In this document: piece by piece, positions 17,649-24,673 of the stretch
How positions within the stretch are numbered: position 1 is the first letter of the stretch
How the letters are laid out: each line of letters opens with the position of its first letter
Source: a virus
Length of the DNA stretch: 64,000 bases
Direction: 5' to 3' (one strand)
Virus record (IMG/VR): IMGVR_UViG_3300037247_001602
Span: 1-64,000 of that record
The notes under the pieces: model-generated
Databases searched by the model: none
Told to the model about the DNA's origin: nothing
The model's input: the letters and a program-made list of their open reading frames with translations, nothing else
Position numbers and translations under genes: made by a program

Positions 17649-18413
17649 CTAAGTTACACTGAGAAGATGAATAAATTGGCTTGTCCGGTCATTCGTGATC
17701 GGCTCTTCGGTGTACCAAACATGCTGATGACTTCGGTCCATGACGATGGTGGCGCTTTCTGGGATCGCTATCACCGCCGATTGGGCGTCTTCGTGCTCGC
17801 ACGAAATCATGATTTTGTCCTTCGATTTTCTGATCTTTTTGCAGGTGAGAGGGCCATTGTCGCCAGTTCTCTCGATCTTTTTTCCCTCGAAGTCAGCCTT
17901 GAATCTCTTAGCAAGATCGATCGCTGGATATGTTTGGACAAATCCTTTCAGGACGAATCCCGTGGCTGCTTGAAGAATATCGAGTTCTTCCTGGGCCTTG
18001 ATTTCGGGATCAGTTTTCTCAAACCCATAGAATGGGCGATGCCTTAGAAGTCCGTGCATATCGGTCTTGACAGTGAGCTTCACGGGTTTTCCGCCAGATC
18101 GCCCAGCCAACGTGATTTCAATATCCGATGGATTCAGACCATGGACAGAAGTTGGAGTTGGCAATTCCCGGTCATCTCCACCCTGTTGCAGTTTCTCGTT
18201 CAGTTCCAGAACTAAGGTTTTGTGCGCATCCAGAGTCCTGAGATTCGATTCTTTCGAGAGTTTGTGCAGTTCAAAATTCTCGCTATCTCCTGCATCCAGC
18301 GCCTCTTGTATCTTCGTGTTGATTTCTTTGATATTTTCCTGGGACGCCTTCATGCGCTCGATCGCCTCTTCTTTCACGGATTTGAACATGTCAGTGAATG
18401 TTGGAGCTGGCAA
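17649..18413 (-). CDS. Unknown protein with coiled-coil N-terminus
   Basis: A 254-residue protein. TTG at 18413 is taken as start because AAGGAGG lies 7 nt before it; an ATG at 18390 has no such site. Residues 5-85 are charged helix (EEAIERMKASQENIKEINTKIQEAL...). The rest alternates strands and helices and includes GRSGGKPVKLTVKTDMHG and CEHEDAQSAVIAIP. I do not recognise a family. It is the last gene before the array and is preceded by a GGTATAAT motif. Confidence 0.65.
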   Translation of the reverse strand: MPAPTFTDMFKSVKEEAIERMKASQENIKEINTKIQEALDAGDSENFELHKLSKESNLRTLDAHKTLVLELNEKLQQGGDDRELPTPTSVHGLNPSDIEITLAGRSGGKPVKLTVKTDMHGLLRHRPFYGFEKTDPEIKAQEELDILQAATGFVLKGFVQTYPAIDLAKRFKADFEGKKIERTGDNGPLTCKKIRKSKDKIMISCEHEDAQSAVIAIPESATIVMDRSHQHVWYTEEPITNDRTSQFIHLLSVT

Positions 18414-18447
18414 GGGGATTCCTCCTTCCTAAATTTGGTTCCATATA

Positions 18448-18455
18448 ATTATACC
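18448..18455 (-). promoter_or_regulatory. GGTATAAT promoter-like motif
   Basis: TGGTATAAT on the - strand (extended -10 form), about 35 nt before the start at 18413. No convincing -35 box. Confidence 0.5.
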
Positions 18456-18471
18456 AGAATCAGAGGTAAGT

Positions 18472-19587
18472 CTACCCCTGACCTGGTAGCTTCTCGGGTG
18501 CAATCCAAGCGCCGTACTTGCTGACGTTCTGTGCCAGAGAGCCCGAAACACGTTGGAGTTTCTCTCTCTTTTCGACGCTCATGCCGGGATCGGTTCCAGC
18601 AATGGAGAAAATCGTGATGGCGTCGAACATGGTCCTGAGTGGATATGTTTGTAGGGCTTCCTTCACGGCTTCCTGCTGCCCTATCTCTAGCCGGTGCCTC
18701 AGAAAGATGGTTTCGAGGAATCCTTGAGGATCTTGCAGGCGAATCGTTTCGGTCGCAGCGACCAGATCAAGAGCGCTATCCATATTTCCCACGAGGTTTT
18801 CGACAGTTTTCCTGAACTCCTCTTTGAGATCATCTTTCTTCTGGAGGTGGGTTCTGCGAAGACCCACATATCCTGGGAGAATAGGGCCCGTTTTGATGGC
18901 TTCGCATAAAACGAACATCTCTAGGGCGATCGATCCAAGTCCCACTTCTGAGTTTTTGAAGCGTATTCCGCCCTTGATTTCCTGTCCATTTCCCAGCTTG
19001 CGAGTCACTTTGTCGCTAACGATTTGGCCGTATATGGCTTCTGGGCGCCATTCGAACCGGATCTTGTAGTCGAATTTGTTCGGAAGATATTGGAGGATGA
19101 ATTCTGCGATCTCTACATTCGTTACGTCTTCGAATCTCTTGCTCAAGACCGATCGGATTTCATCCCGCCCGGAATAACTATCGAAACGGACAAACCAGAT
19201 GCCTCCATGCCTCTCGGTCCATGTATTGAAATGGGCGTCCAGGCGACCGCCATCCACCTTTGTCCTTCTGCATCTGAGGAAGAAATCGACAGGGATCTTC
19301 AACTTCATACAGAGCTGGCGGATCGCAAATTTCTGAAGCGGGTAGAATGCTTCGCTCTCAGAAGGGGGAGGATCAGGTTGCTCTTGGAGTGGCTTCAGTC
19401 GATCTACTTGTATCTGGTTCAGTCGTGATTTGTGGATCAGTGCGGTTTCAGAGTTTGGATCGAGGGCAAGATCAAGGGGAGAAATATATGAATCATGAAA
19501 ATATTGTGCCCTGTCTTTCATCAGGGCAAGAAGTTCGTCAGGTAAGATCGTCTTCCCGTTCAGAGCGTATTCCCTCAAGTCGCTCAT
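18472..19587 (-). CDS. DUF932-like phage protein
   Basis: A 371-residue protein. The middle holds the DUF932 hallmarks: a VLS.RF stretch (RSVLSKRFEDVTNVEI), a beta-rich core with DYKIRFEWRPEAIYGQIVSDKV, then GGIRFKNSEVGLGSIALEMFVLCEAI, where G-I-x-x-x-N-S-E-V-G is the signature. DUF932 proteins are widespread in phages and plasmids and some are linked to anti-restriction, but the molecular role is unknown. Its start overlaps the end of the upstream gene by 50 nt. Confidence 0.75.
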   Translation of the reverse strand: MSDLREYALNGKTILPDELLALMKDRAQYFHDSYISPLDLALDPNSETALIHKSRLNQIQVDRLKPLQEQPDPPPSESEAFYPLQKFAIRQLCMKLKIPVDFFLRCRRTKVDGGRLDAHFNTWTERHGGIWFVRFDSYSGRDEIRSVLSKRFEDVTNVEIAEFILQYLPNKFDYKIRFEWRPEAIYGQIVSDKVTRKLGNGQEIKGGIRFKNSEVGLGSIALEMFVLCEAIKTGPILPGYVGLRRTHLQKKDDLKEEFRKTVENLVGNMDSALDLVAATETIRLQDPQGFLETIFLRHRLEIGQQEAVKEALQTYPLRTMFDAITIFSIAGTDPGMSVEKREKLQRVSGSLAQNVSKYGAWIAPEKLPGQG

Positions 19588-20224
19588 TTCGAGTCTCCTG
19601 CTGTTCCAGCAATTTTTTGTGTTCCGCCTCCAGAGTATCTGTGATTGACTGGACTGTCTTCAATACGGCCACGCATTCCTCCATCGTGATACATTTGCGG
19701 AGTTGACTGAGATATTCCTTTCTCTGATAATCCAGGAATTCGAGATCGAGGTGTTCTCTTTGCAGAAGCATCGACGCCTCAATGATCCTATCGAATTCCT
19801 CCGTGAATGCAACAGTGATGCTTTCGATTGTGTCGTAATCAGCATCGTTGTATCGAGAGTATCGGGTGCTGTCCTCTTCTTCGAGGTTGAGCTTGATGAT
19901 CTTCGACGCATTGGCTATTGCCAGAGCCTCGGCTTGGAGGTCTTTCGCCTCCTCGTGGATCTCTTTCGCCTTTTCGAATTTCTGCTTCGCCTTTTTGGCG
20001 ACCGCCGTGGCTGTATCGATGACCTCTTGGACCCCAAGTGATTCTTTGACGATCTCTCGAATTTCCATCTTCTTGGCTTCGCAGCGCTTTCTGAGAAGGT
20101 CTCCAAGCTGGACGAATATCGATTTGAATTCGGGGAGATAGATATTTTCCATTTGTCTGACGCCCACCTTGCGCCCTCGCGGGCGCGTTACTTCTTGAAT
20201 CTCCTCCTTTTCATCCATTGTCAT
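19538..20224 (-). CDS. Coiled-coil protein, unknown
   Basis: A 228-residue protein dominated by charged helix with heptad character (AKKAKQKFEKAKEIHEEAKDL, LEAEHKKLLEQQETRNERL). The central part (EEEDSTRYSRYNDADYDTI) is acidic. No enzyme motif. It overlaps the DUF932-like gene by 50 nt and the upstream gene by 14 nt. Confidence 0.6.
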   Translation of the reverse strand: MTMDEKEEIQEVTRPRGRKVGVRQMENIYLPEFKSIFVQLGDLLRKRCEAKKMEIREIVKESLGVQEVIDTATAVAKKAKQKFEKAKEIHEEAKDLQAEALAIANASKIIKLNLEEEDSTRYSRYNDADYDTIESITVAFTEEFDRIIEASMLLQREHLDLEFLDYQRKEYLSQLRKCITMEECVAVLKTVQSITDTLEAEHKKLLEQQETRNERLEGIRSEREDDLT

Positions 20225-20522
20225 CTCCCCCGGAAATTCCCAGAAGAATCATCAATCCAGCAACTTCTTGCGTAAGAGCGTCTCTATGTCGTTTGCATTT
20301 CAATTGGAAGTCGAGTAGATAATCGGCAAGACCGATCCTGTTAATCAGCGGATGATTGTTGTGACTCCATTTGCTGGTCAGTGATGCCTCCAGCTCCCGG
20401 TAAAATGTCGCCTGTCTCGTAGCTACTTTCAGGCGGATCTCCTGCTCTCGGTAGCGCCCCTTCATCGTGTTCTCGTCCGATTCCTGTCTCTTGACCCTCT
20501 TCTTGACTCTTTTGGCCACCAT
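20211..20522 (-). CDS. Basic small protein overlapping the acidic tail of its neighbour
   Basis: A 103-residue protein with GGAGGG five nt before the ATG at 20522. The N-terminus is very basic (AKRVKKRVKRQ), the rest helical. Its first 182 nt lie inside the upstream gene in the +1 frame, over that protein's acidic, Q/G-rich tail. The ribosome-binding site and the rest of the frame argue that it is real. A nucleic-acid-binding role is possible from charge. Confidence 0.6.
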   Translation of the reverse strand: MVAKRVKKRVKRQESDENTMKGRYREQEIRLKVATRQATFYRELEASLTSKWSHNNHPLINRIGLADYLLDFQLKCKRHRDALTQEVAGLMILLGISGGDDNG

Positions 20523-20940
20523 CAGTTCCCTCCAGTTCTCGTCCCTGAATCTGCGCCAGTAGTTTCTGTTTCGCCTCTTGCAGTTCAGGTGGAGTATATC
20601 CGCACTTCTTGCAGTGCTCTACCCTTGTATTAGGATAGACCACTTGGCACTGTGGGCATGTGTCGAATCCGAATTTCTCCGTCAGTGCTTCGAAGTCTTC
20701 GATCAGATTTTGCACGTCGGCTTTTACTTGTGCCGGCTTCAGATCTCGGACGATAAATGTTGGGGAGAAATAGCATTCAATCCCATCGTACTCGAAAATG
20801 AATCCGATGAGTCTTTGAGACATTTCCGTGAGAGTAAATCCGAAGTTCTCTTTCGCAAGGAAGTTGGCCAGATCGTTTGTTGCTGATTCTCCAGAGAATG
20901 TATGTTCCTTCCCGCCATGCGTGAACTTAATGAGAGGCAT
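20341..20940 (-). CDS. Zinc-ribbon protein with acidic disordered tail
   Basis: A 199-residue protein. Residues 1-90 form a mixed domain starting PLIKFTHGGKEHTFSGE. A zinc ribbon CPQCQVVYPNTRVEHCKKCG follows near residues 95-115, with a ligand spacing typical of rubredoxin-like knuckles. The last 70 residues are rich in G, Q, E and D and probably disordered. The tail region encodes the start of the next gene in another frame. A GGTATAAGA motif precedes it. Confidence 0.65.
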   Translation of the reverse strand: MPLIKFTHGGKEHTFSGESATNDLANFLAKENFGFTLTEMSQRLIGFIFEYDGIECYFSPTFIVRDLKPAQVKADVQNLIEDFEALTEKFGFDTCPQCQVVYPNTRVEHCKKCGYTPPELQEAKQKLLAQIQGRELEGTDGGQKSQEEGQETGIGREHDEGALPRAGDPPESSYETGDILPGAGGITDQQMESQQSSAD

Positions 20941-20970
20941 AAAGTCCCCTTTCTAGATTTGCCACGGTTC

Positions 20971-20979
20971 TCTTATACC
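20971..20979 (-). promoter_or_regulatory. GGTATAAGA promoter-like motif
   Basis: GGTATAAGA on the - strand about 31 nt before the start at 20940, overlapping the stop codon of the upstream gene. Confidence 0.5.
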
Positions 20980-21167
20980 CGGTTTATCGGGGGCAGATTG
21001 GACTCATCCAGGCGTTCGAATTCAGAGTGATCCTCTTGAACGCCATCCTCTATGACTGATTCACATTCAAGACATATGACTTTGTAAAGATCGAATAGAG
21101 GGCCGTTTTCGGTGACCTGTTTTGTCTCCACAGTTTTCTTGCAACGTGGGCAGTGTCTATTGGGCAT
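20973..21167 (-). CDS. Small zinc-ribbon protein
   Basis: A 64-residue protein with an N-terminal CPRC and a second CLEC about 25 residues later, forming a treble-clef or zinc-ribbon pair. The tail is acidic. Its start overlaps the upstream gene end by 11 nt. Small zinc ribbons of this type are common in phages and their roles are mostly unknown. Confidence 0.65.
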   Translation of the reverse strand: MPNRHCPRCKKTVETKQVTENGPLFDLYKVICLECESVIEDGVQEDHSEFERLDESNLPPINRV

Positions 21168-21618
21168 CTTGAGCCGCCTTTGCTATGCATCCGCAGAGAA
21201 GACCTCCCTGATCATTCCTCGAATAAGCCATGTCGCAATGCGGGCAGAATCCATGCTTGAGTGCGGGCTCGACGATCCTGTAGATCGTAAATGCGCTGCC
21301 CTCGATGGCCTCACACCACATCTCCGGGTTCGTGAAACTGCGAATGCTAAATTGGAACTCATTTGTCTGAACAGGGATACCATCCACATCGACACCAATC
21401 CATACGATTGCCTTCTGGTAATGATGATGACCTATTGTGATCGTTTTTTCTTTCTTTGATGCCCAGGATGTTGCCCGAAATTCCACCTGCCAATCCGAAA
21501 GATGGAAAATCAATCTACCGTTCGAATTGATACTATTGAGGCGAAGAAGTTCGAAAACGCGAAATCGAATTGGGCTCACGATTTCGGTATCGAGATATTT
21601 CTCGTGATCATGGGCCAT
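21157..21618 (-). CDS. Unknown protein with C-terminal zinc finger
   Basis: A 153-residue protein. The N-terminal 110 residues are beta-rich (RLIFHLSDWQVEFRATSWASKKEKTITIGHHHY). The C-terminus carries CPHCDMAYSRNDQGGLLCGC, a likely zinc-binding knuckle. It starts immediately at the stop of the upstream gene (TAATG). Confidence 0.6.
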   Translation of the reverse strand: MAHDHEKYLDTEIVSPIRFRVFELLRLNSINSNGRLIFHLSDWQVEFRATSWASKKEKTITIGHHHYQKAIVWIGVDVDGIPVQTNEFQFSIRSFTNPEMWCEAIEGSAFTIYRIVEPALKHGFCPHCDMAYSRNDQGGLLCGCIAKAAQDAQ

Positions 21619-22091
21619 TAGTTCGACTCCTCGTCATCATTCCCAAATAGGCGCCCGCCGCGCCTCTTCTTGCGCATCGCATCCTCGCTGGGATCAGCGG
21701 CGCCGCCTTGATGTTGTGGCGGAAGAGGGCCACCGCCAGATACCAGAATTCCCATCCCCTGTCCATTGTTCAAATTCTTGATCGCCTCCTGCGCTTCCTG
21801 ATCACAAAGCGGACACTTGCCCTTCTCCCATGCAACCACAACCTTCTTTTCCGCGTTAAAGCTGAGATGGCATGCGCCATACACGGCCTGTTCGTTTTCT
21901 TTACCGAGATTCCCGATCGACTCCCTGGCTTCGTTCCAGGTCTCGGTGAATTTGAGCTGTTGTTTCTGACCTAACTGCTGCAATTCGTCCTGCTTTTTCT
22001 GAAGCTGGATCTTCATCTCATCGAGTTCTGCGAATGCCTTGGCGATTTGTGGGTCGCAAGGCCATTCTCTCATAGGTTTTGGTTGGGACAT
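21618..22091 (-). CDS. Coiled-coil protein with CxxC motif
   Basis: A 157-residue protein. The start at 22091 is chosen because GAGAGGGAGAG lies just upstream; an open extension to 22199 has no site and reads as a shadow. A helix of about 40 residues (FAELDEMKIQLQKKQDELQQLG) precedes CPLC, probably part of a zinc site. The C-terminus is G/P-rich then basic-acidic (RKKRRGGRLFGNDDEES). Confidence 0.6.
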   Translation of the reverse strand: MSQPKPMREWPCDPQIAKAFAELDEMKIQLQKKQDELQQLGQKQQLKFTETWNEARESIGNLGKENEQAVYGACHLSFNAEKKVVVAWEKGKCPLCDQEAQEAIKNLNNGQGMGILVSGGGPLPPQHQGGAADPSEDAMRKKRRGGRLFGNDDEESN

Positions 22092-22104
22092 GGGACTCTC
22101 CCTC

Positions 22105-22287
22105 TCAGGATTTCTTCTTCCTCTGATCGTGTTTCTTGAGAACACGATCGATTGCGTCATATTCTTGCTTATACCGTTTATATTCTGCCTGCGCGCCACG
22201 CTGGGATGCGCTGTCCATATTCTTCTGAAGAAGCGCCTTCTTGCGCCTAAGCGCAGAGACTTCCTTAAGCTCCTCCTTGATCGCCAT
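22105..22287 (-). CDS. Small basic helical protein
   Basis: A 60-residue protein. Start at 22287 fits GAGGAGG six nt upstream better than the GTG at 22293. The whole chain is charged helix (AIKEELKEVSALRRKKALLQKN). No motif. It overlaps the upstream gene by 23 nt. Confidence 0.5.
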   Translation of the reverse strand: MAIKEELKEVSALRRKKALLQKNMDSASQRGAQAEYKRYKQEYDAIDRVLKKHDQRKKKS

Positions 22288-22594
22288 TATCACCCTCCTC
22301 GTTCATCAGTTCCAGGCAATGTCCCGCAGCCTCCATTAGCTCGCGGATTTCTTCCATCAATCGGTTGCGTTTATTCAGTGCCCTCTGCGTCCTCGATGTT
22401 TTCTTCGGTTTGTTCCAGGGGTTCTCCAGTTGCGTTTTCCGGCGATCGATCCCAATCTGTCCCACCTTCAAACGAAATTGAATCATCTTGTCTACTTTCG
22501 TCAGATGAGTCTTCTTCGTCTTCAATGATTGTTGAATGGAGGAGAGCATGTCCAAAGCTTCCTTCCTGGTACGCGGTCTCTGTATCTTCGCCAT
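22265..22594 (-). CDS. Basic helical protein encoded across its neighbour's acidic tail
   Basis: A 109-residue protein; ATG 22594 has GGAG six nt upstream (an ATG at 22621 has none). It is basic and helical (AKIQRPRTRKEALDMLSSIQQSL..., NPWNKPKKTSRTQRALNKRNRL). The first 224 nt lie within the upstream gene in the +1 frame, again over an acidic disordered tail. This repeats the arrangement seen at 20211-20940. Confidence 0.55.
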   Translation of the reverse strand: MAKIQRPRTRKEALDMLSSIQQSLKTKKTHLTKVDKMIQFRLKVGQIGIDRRKTQLENPWNKPKKTSRTQRALNKRNRLMEEIRELMEAAGHCLELMNEEGDNGDQGGA

Positions 22595-22820
22595 CCGGTT
22601 CTCCAACATGCTTGAATCCAACTTGCATACCAGCGACTTCGTCCATGAGATCTTGTATGTAAGCCATGAGGGTTTTCTTCTTCGATCGCAGCTCCTTTAT
22701 CAAATCCGCGCCTTCTGCCGAGGCAACAGCATTTTCGAGTTCTTTCTCCAGCGCTTCCGCATCCTCGCGGAGGGCTTCCAATTCTTCCTTCTTTTCTTCA
22801 ATTTGGGTTTGGAGAATCAT
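22371..22820 (-). CDS. Coiled-coil protein with acidic tail
   Basis: A 149-residue protein starting at 22820, where ATG overlaps the upstream stop (ATGA) and AGAGGA precedes it. Residues 1-60 are coiled coil (ILQTQIEEKKEELEALREDAE). Residues 75-149 are strongly acidic and S/T/G-rich, probably disordered. No enzyme motif. Confidence 0.6.
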   Translation of the reverse strand: MILQTQIEEKKEELEALREDAEALEKELENAVASAEGADLIKELRSKKKTLMAYIQDLMDEVAGMQVGFKHVGEPDGEDTETAYQEGSFGHALLHSTIIEDEEDSSDESRQDDSISFEGGTDWDRSPENATGEPLEQTEENIEDAEGTE

Positions 22821-23077
22821 ATCTGATCCTCTGATTCTTGCCAGGGGCGCCGGAACTCGACTTCTAAGCAATCGGCCAAATCATCTACGAATTCTTTCGA
22901 CTCCCTGAGTCCCCAGCGCGTTATTTTCCGGGTCTCTTTAATGGCGAAGATTCTTGGGTAATATCTGTTTCTTGTGGGCTGTGCGGCAGCATTATATATG
23001 ATGATGGAGATCTGTCTTTCAAGATCGTCCAAGAGAAACCACAATATTCGTTTCCCCAAACTAGTCTCATTAGCCAA
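22817..23077 (-). CDS. Protein with ribosomal L7/L12 C-terminal-like domain
   Basis: An 86-residue protein. The second half, IFAIKETRKITRWGLRESKEFVDDL, follows the bL12 C-terminal pattern (hydrophobic-x-x-IK-x-x-R-x-x-T-x-x-GL-x-E-x-K-x-x-VD), the face that recruits translation GTPases. The N-terminus is hydrophobic and helical rather than the L12 dimer domain. Some huge phages encode bL12-like proteins. This could compete for or recruit elongation factors, or use the fold for something else. Confidence 0.6.
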   Translation of the reverse strand: MANETSLGKRILWFLLDDLERQISIIIYNAAAQPTRNRYYPRIFAIKETRKITRWGLRESKEFVDDLADCLEVEFRRPWQESEDQI

Positions 23078-23384
23078 GTTTCCTCTCCGCCTTTTGTTGT
23101 TCTGAGTTGATTCCCTTGTTCAGGTCCTGGAGCTGCTTGATTTTGTCCTCGATCTTATCGTTGATCCCGCGAATTTCAGACTGCAGCTCTTCGCGAAGAG
23201 CTTCGTGGACCGGCTGCTCCTTTCTTTCTGAATCTAGTTCTATTTGCCCAATGGCGTGCTCAACGCGCCCTCGCTCCCTTCGTAGGGACTCCAGGTCGTG
23301 TTCCATGCGCACGCGTGTCATGAGATTCGGAATCGTTTTCTCTTCTGGCGCATCGTCAATTTTTGTTTCCCGTACCTGAGCCAT
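23070..23384 (-). CDS. Coiled-coil protein, first gene of its unit
   Basis: A 104-residue protein. ATG 23384 is preferred over 23390 because AAGGAGG lies at the right distance. The body is a long charged coiled coil (DLESLRRERGRVEHAIGQIEL, GINDKIEDKIKQLQDL). A GGTATAAT motif lies about 30 nt upstream, so a new transcript probably begins here. Confidence 0.6.
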   Translation of the reverse strand: MAQVRETKIDDAPEEKTIPNLMTRVRMEHDLESLRRERGRVEHAIGQIELDSERKEQPVHEALREELQSEIRGINDKIEDKIKQLQDLNKGINSEQQKAERKLG

Positions 23385-23413
23385 TTTCATCCTCCTTAAA
23401 ATGGTCCCCTAGT

Positions 23414-23421
23414 ATTATACC
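23414..23421 (-). promoter_or_regulatory. GGTATAAT promoter-like motif
   Basis: TGGTATAAT on the - strand between the terminator at 23437 and the gene starting at 23384. Confidence 0.55.
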
Positions 23422-23436
23422 AGTTTCGCCGGCTAA

Positions 23437-23459
23437 AAAAAGGAGCAGAGCTCCTTTTT
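23437..23459 (-). terminator. Intrinsic terminator after the tRNA region
   Basis: Perfect 10-bp stem AAAAAGGAGC / GCTCCTTTTT with a 3-nt loop. On the - strand it runs into TTTTTTAG; on + into TTTTTA, so it can act in both directions. Confidence 0.8.
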
Positions 23460-23471
23460 ATAAAATTTGGT

Positions 23472-23504
23472 GGGGCGCCCAGTCATCTCCGTCGTGGGCG
23501 CCCC
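23472..23504 (-). other. 9-bp GC hairpin followed by ACCA
   Basis: GGGGCGCCC pairs with GGGCGCCCC around a 15-nt loop. On the - strand the stem is followed directly by ACCA. It resembles an isolated acceptor stem, but no D or T arm is attached. It lies about 50 nt downstream of the second permuted tRNA. Confidence 0.6.
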
Positions 23505-23550
23505 GGTGTGGAAGCATTGTAAACAGCTTTTGCCAAGGTGTTAGGTTAGC

Positions 23551-23655
23551 TTGAAACCGGCGCTCTACCACTGAGCTACCTGCCCCCTAGGCACTCTGTA
23601 TTTTCAAAGTATCTAGAGGGCAGGGCGGGATTCGAACCCGCGCCTCCGATCGATG
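23551..23655 (-). tRNA. Permuted tRNA gene 2 (3' half before 5' half)
   Basis: On the - strand the T arm (GCGGG-TTCGAAT-CCCGC, 23641-23625) and 3' acceptor strand CCTGCCC (23624-23618) come first. A 32-nt linker follows, then 5' acceptor GGGCAGG (23585-23579), TA, D arm GCTC-AGTGGTA-GAGC, and anticodon-stem strand CCGGT (23560-23556) with TT. The acceptor strands pair perfectly, and CCGGT pairs with ATCGG (23650-23646) next to a normal AGGC variable loop. Joined in the order 5' half, 3' half these make a regular class I tRNA. The break is in the anticodon loop, so the anticodon is uncertain (CAT is possible). No CCA is encoded. Confidence 0.65.
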
Positions 23656-23772
23656 TGCAAGCGGTCATCGATTATCAGTCGAGTGCTTGCAGGTGTAGCA
23701 CCTGGCTACTAGCTGATACTCCCGGATCAGCTTTCGAGCGACAGCTTCATCTTCATAAGGAATGATGACGTA

Positions 23773-23857
23773 GGCAGCGGCGCGCTCTATCCAATTGAGC
23801 TACCCTGCCATCTTAGTAAGGCAGGGGAAGGATTCGAACCTCCATCTACGCATTCGA
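23773..23857 (-). tRNA. Permuted tRNA gene 1 (3' half before 5' half)
   Basis: On the - strand the T arm GGAGG-TTCGAAT-CCTTC (23843-23827) and 3' acceptor CCCTGCC (23826-23820) are followed by a 10-nt linker and then 5' acceptor GGCAGGG (23809-23803), TA and D arm GCTC-AATTGGATA-GAGC. The acceptor stem is a perfect 7 bp. The anticodon stem is weaker: CGCCG against ATGCG gives three pairs. The anticodon cannot be fixed; GCC or GTC are possible joins. The acceptor stem differs from that of the other locus, so each half has one proper partner. Confidence 0.55.
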
Positions 23858-23894
23858 TGCCCGTTTAGCTTAAGCTTATGCTCGAATGCCTAGA

Positions 23895-24650
23895 CTACCT
23901 CGTGAGAGGTATTCCGTCAAATAAGTATTCGAAAATTTGTTTCGAAATTGTGGATGTAGAGTGCTTGATCTTGTTCGCTTCGGAGCGAGCCTTCTTCACG
24001 GCCTGTTGGAGCCGATCCAGCTTCCTCAGAAGACCGATCTTCTGCTTGATCGTGATCATTCCAGAATGCCGCTCAGTGGTATAGAAGCCGACTCGAACAT
24101 CCTCCTGCCATTTCTCGATCTGCGGGGGATGGTGCTCGTCGCCCTCAAACATGACCTTGTGCTGGAGTTCTTTCCTCGTGCGATACGTGATTTCGGGTTT
24201 GGATTTCCAAGTTCCAGCACCTTGCTGGCCATCCTCTTCCCATTGGTGCTTCCCATCGAGGACGGGGATCTCGTCGAGGACAGTGCGCATTGATTCGATG
24301 TGCTTTTCGAGCTGAAGAAGGAATGTCGCCGGGGCGTTTTCCAGCTTGAATCCGCCAACTTCTACGGTCGCCTGGGCTTGTGTGTTTGTCTCGCACATCT
24401 GCAACTCTGCATCCAGAAATGGTGAAAACATGTCTTGGAAGTGAGCCAGCTCTTCTCCGACAGTCAGGACCATCGGGACGTGCTCCGGCTGCTCTTCCTG
24501 GCCACCCTCTTGGGTAGGCCTATAGGTTTTCTGGTGACCGCCGAATTGATGCTGTCTGTTCTTGAATGTGGATTTCGTATTATTGAGAGCTTTGTTCCCG
24601 GTGCCCTTCACGCTTGGGAATACCGCCACAAGAGCATGCATCTCGCTCAC
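23895..24650 (-). CDS. Unknown phage protein
   Basis: A 251-residue protein. GTG 24650 is taken as start because AGGAGG lies 6 nt upstream; the longer frame overlaps a hairpin. The N-terminus SEMHALVAVFPSVKGTGNKALNNTK is followed by a domain with DMFSPFLDAELQMCETNTQAQ and a helical C-terminus (IGLLRKLDRLQQAVKKARSEAN). No family recognised. Its stop is about 37 nt before the first permuted tRNA, so the tRNAs may be cut from the same transcript. Confidence 0.6.
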   Translation of the reverse strand: MSEMHALVAVFPSVKGTGNKALNNTKSTFKNRQHQFGGHQKTYRPTQEGGQEEQPEHVPMVLTVGEELAHFQDMFSPFLDAELQMCETNTQAQATVEVGGFKLENAPATFLLQLEKHIESMRTVLDEIPVLDGKHQWEEDGQQGAGTWKSKPEITYRTRKELQHKVMFEGDEHHPPQIEKWQEDVRVGFYTTERHSGMITIKQKIGLLRKLDRLQQAVKKARSEANKIKHSTSTISKQIFEYLFDGIPLTR

Positions 24651-24673
24651 GACTGTCCTCCTAGTGGAAAAGT

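Noticed and set aside
17562-18047. + strand open frame of 161 codons
   Set aside because: It crosses hairpins and the end of the - strand gene at 17649, with no ribosome-binding site. A shadow frame.
23618-23809. Conventional tRNA with a long insertion, from the 5' half at 23809 to the T arm at 23641
   Set aside because: GGCAGGG and CCTGCCC do not pair in register with a 5-bp T stem, and this would leave a 3' half and a 5' half unexplained. Each half pairs perfectly with its neighbour in permuted order.
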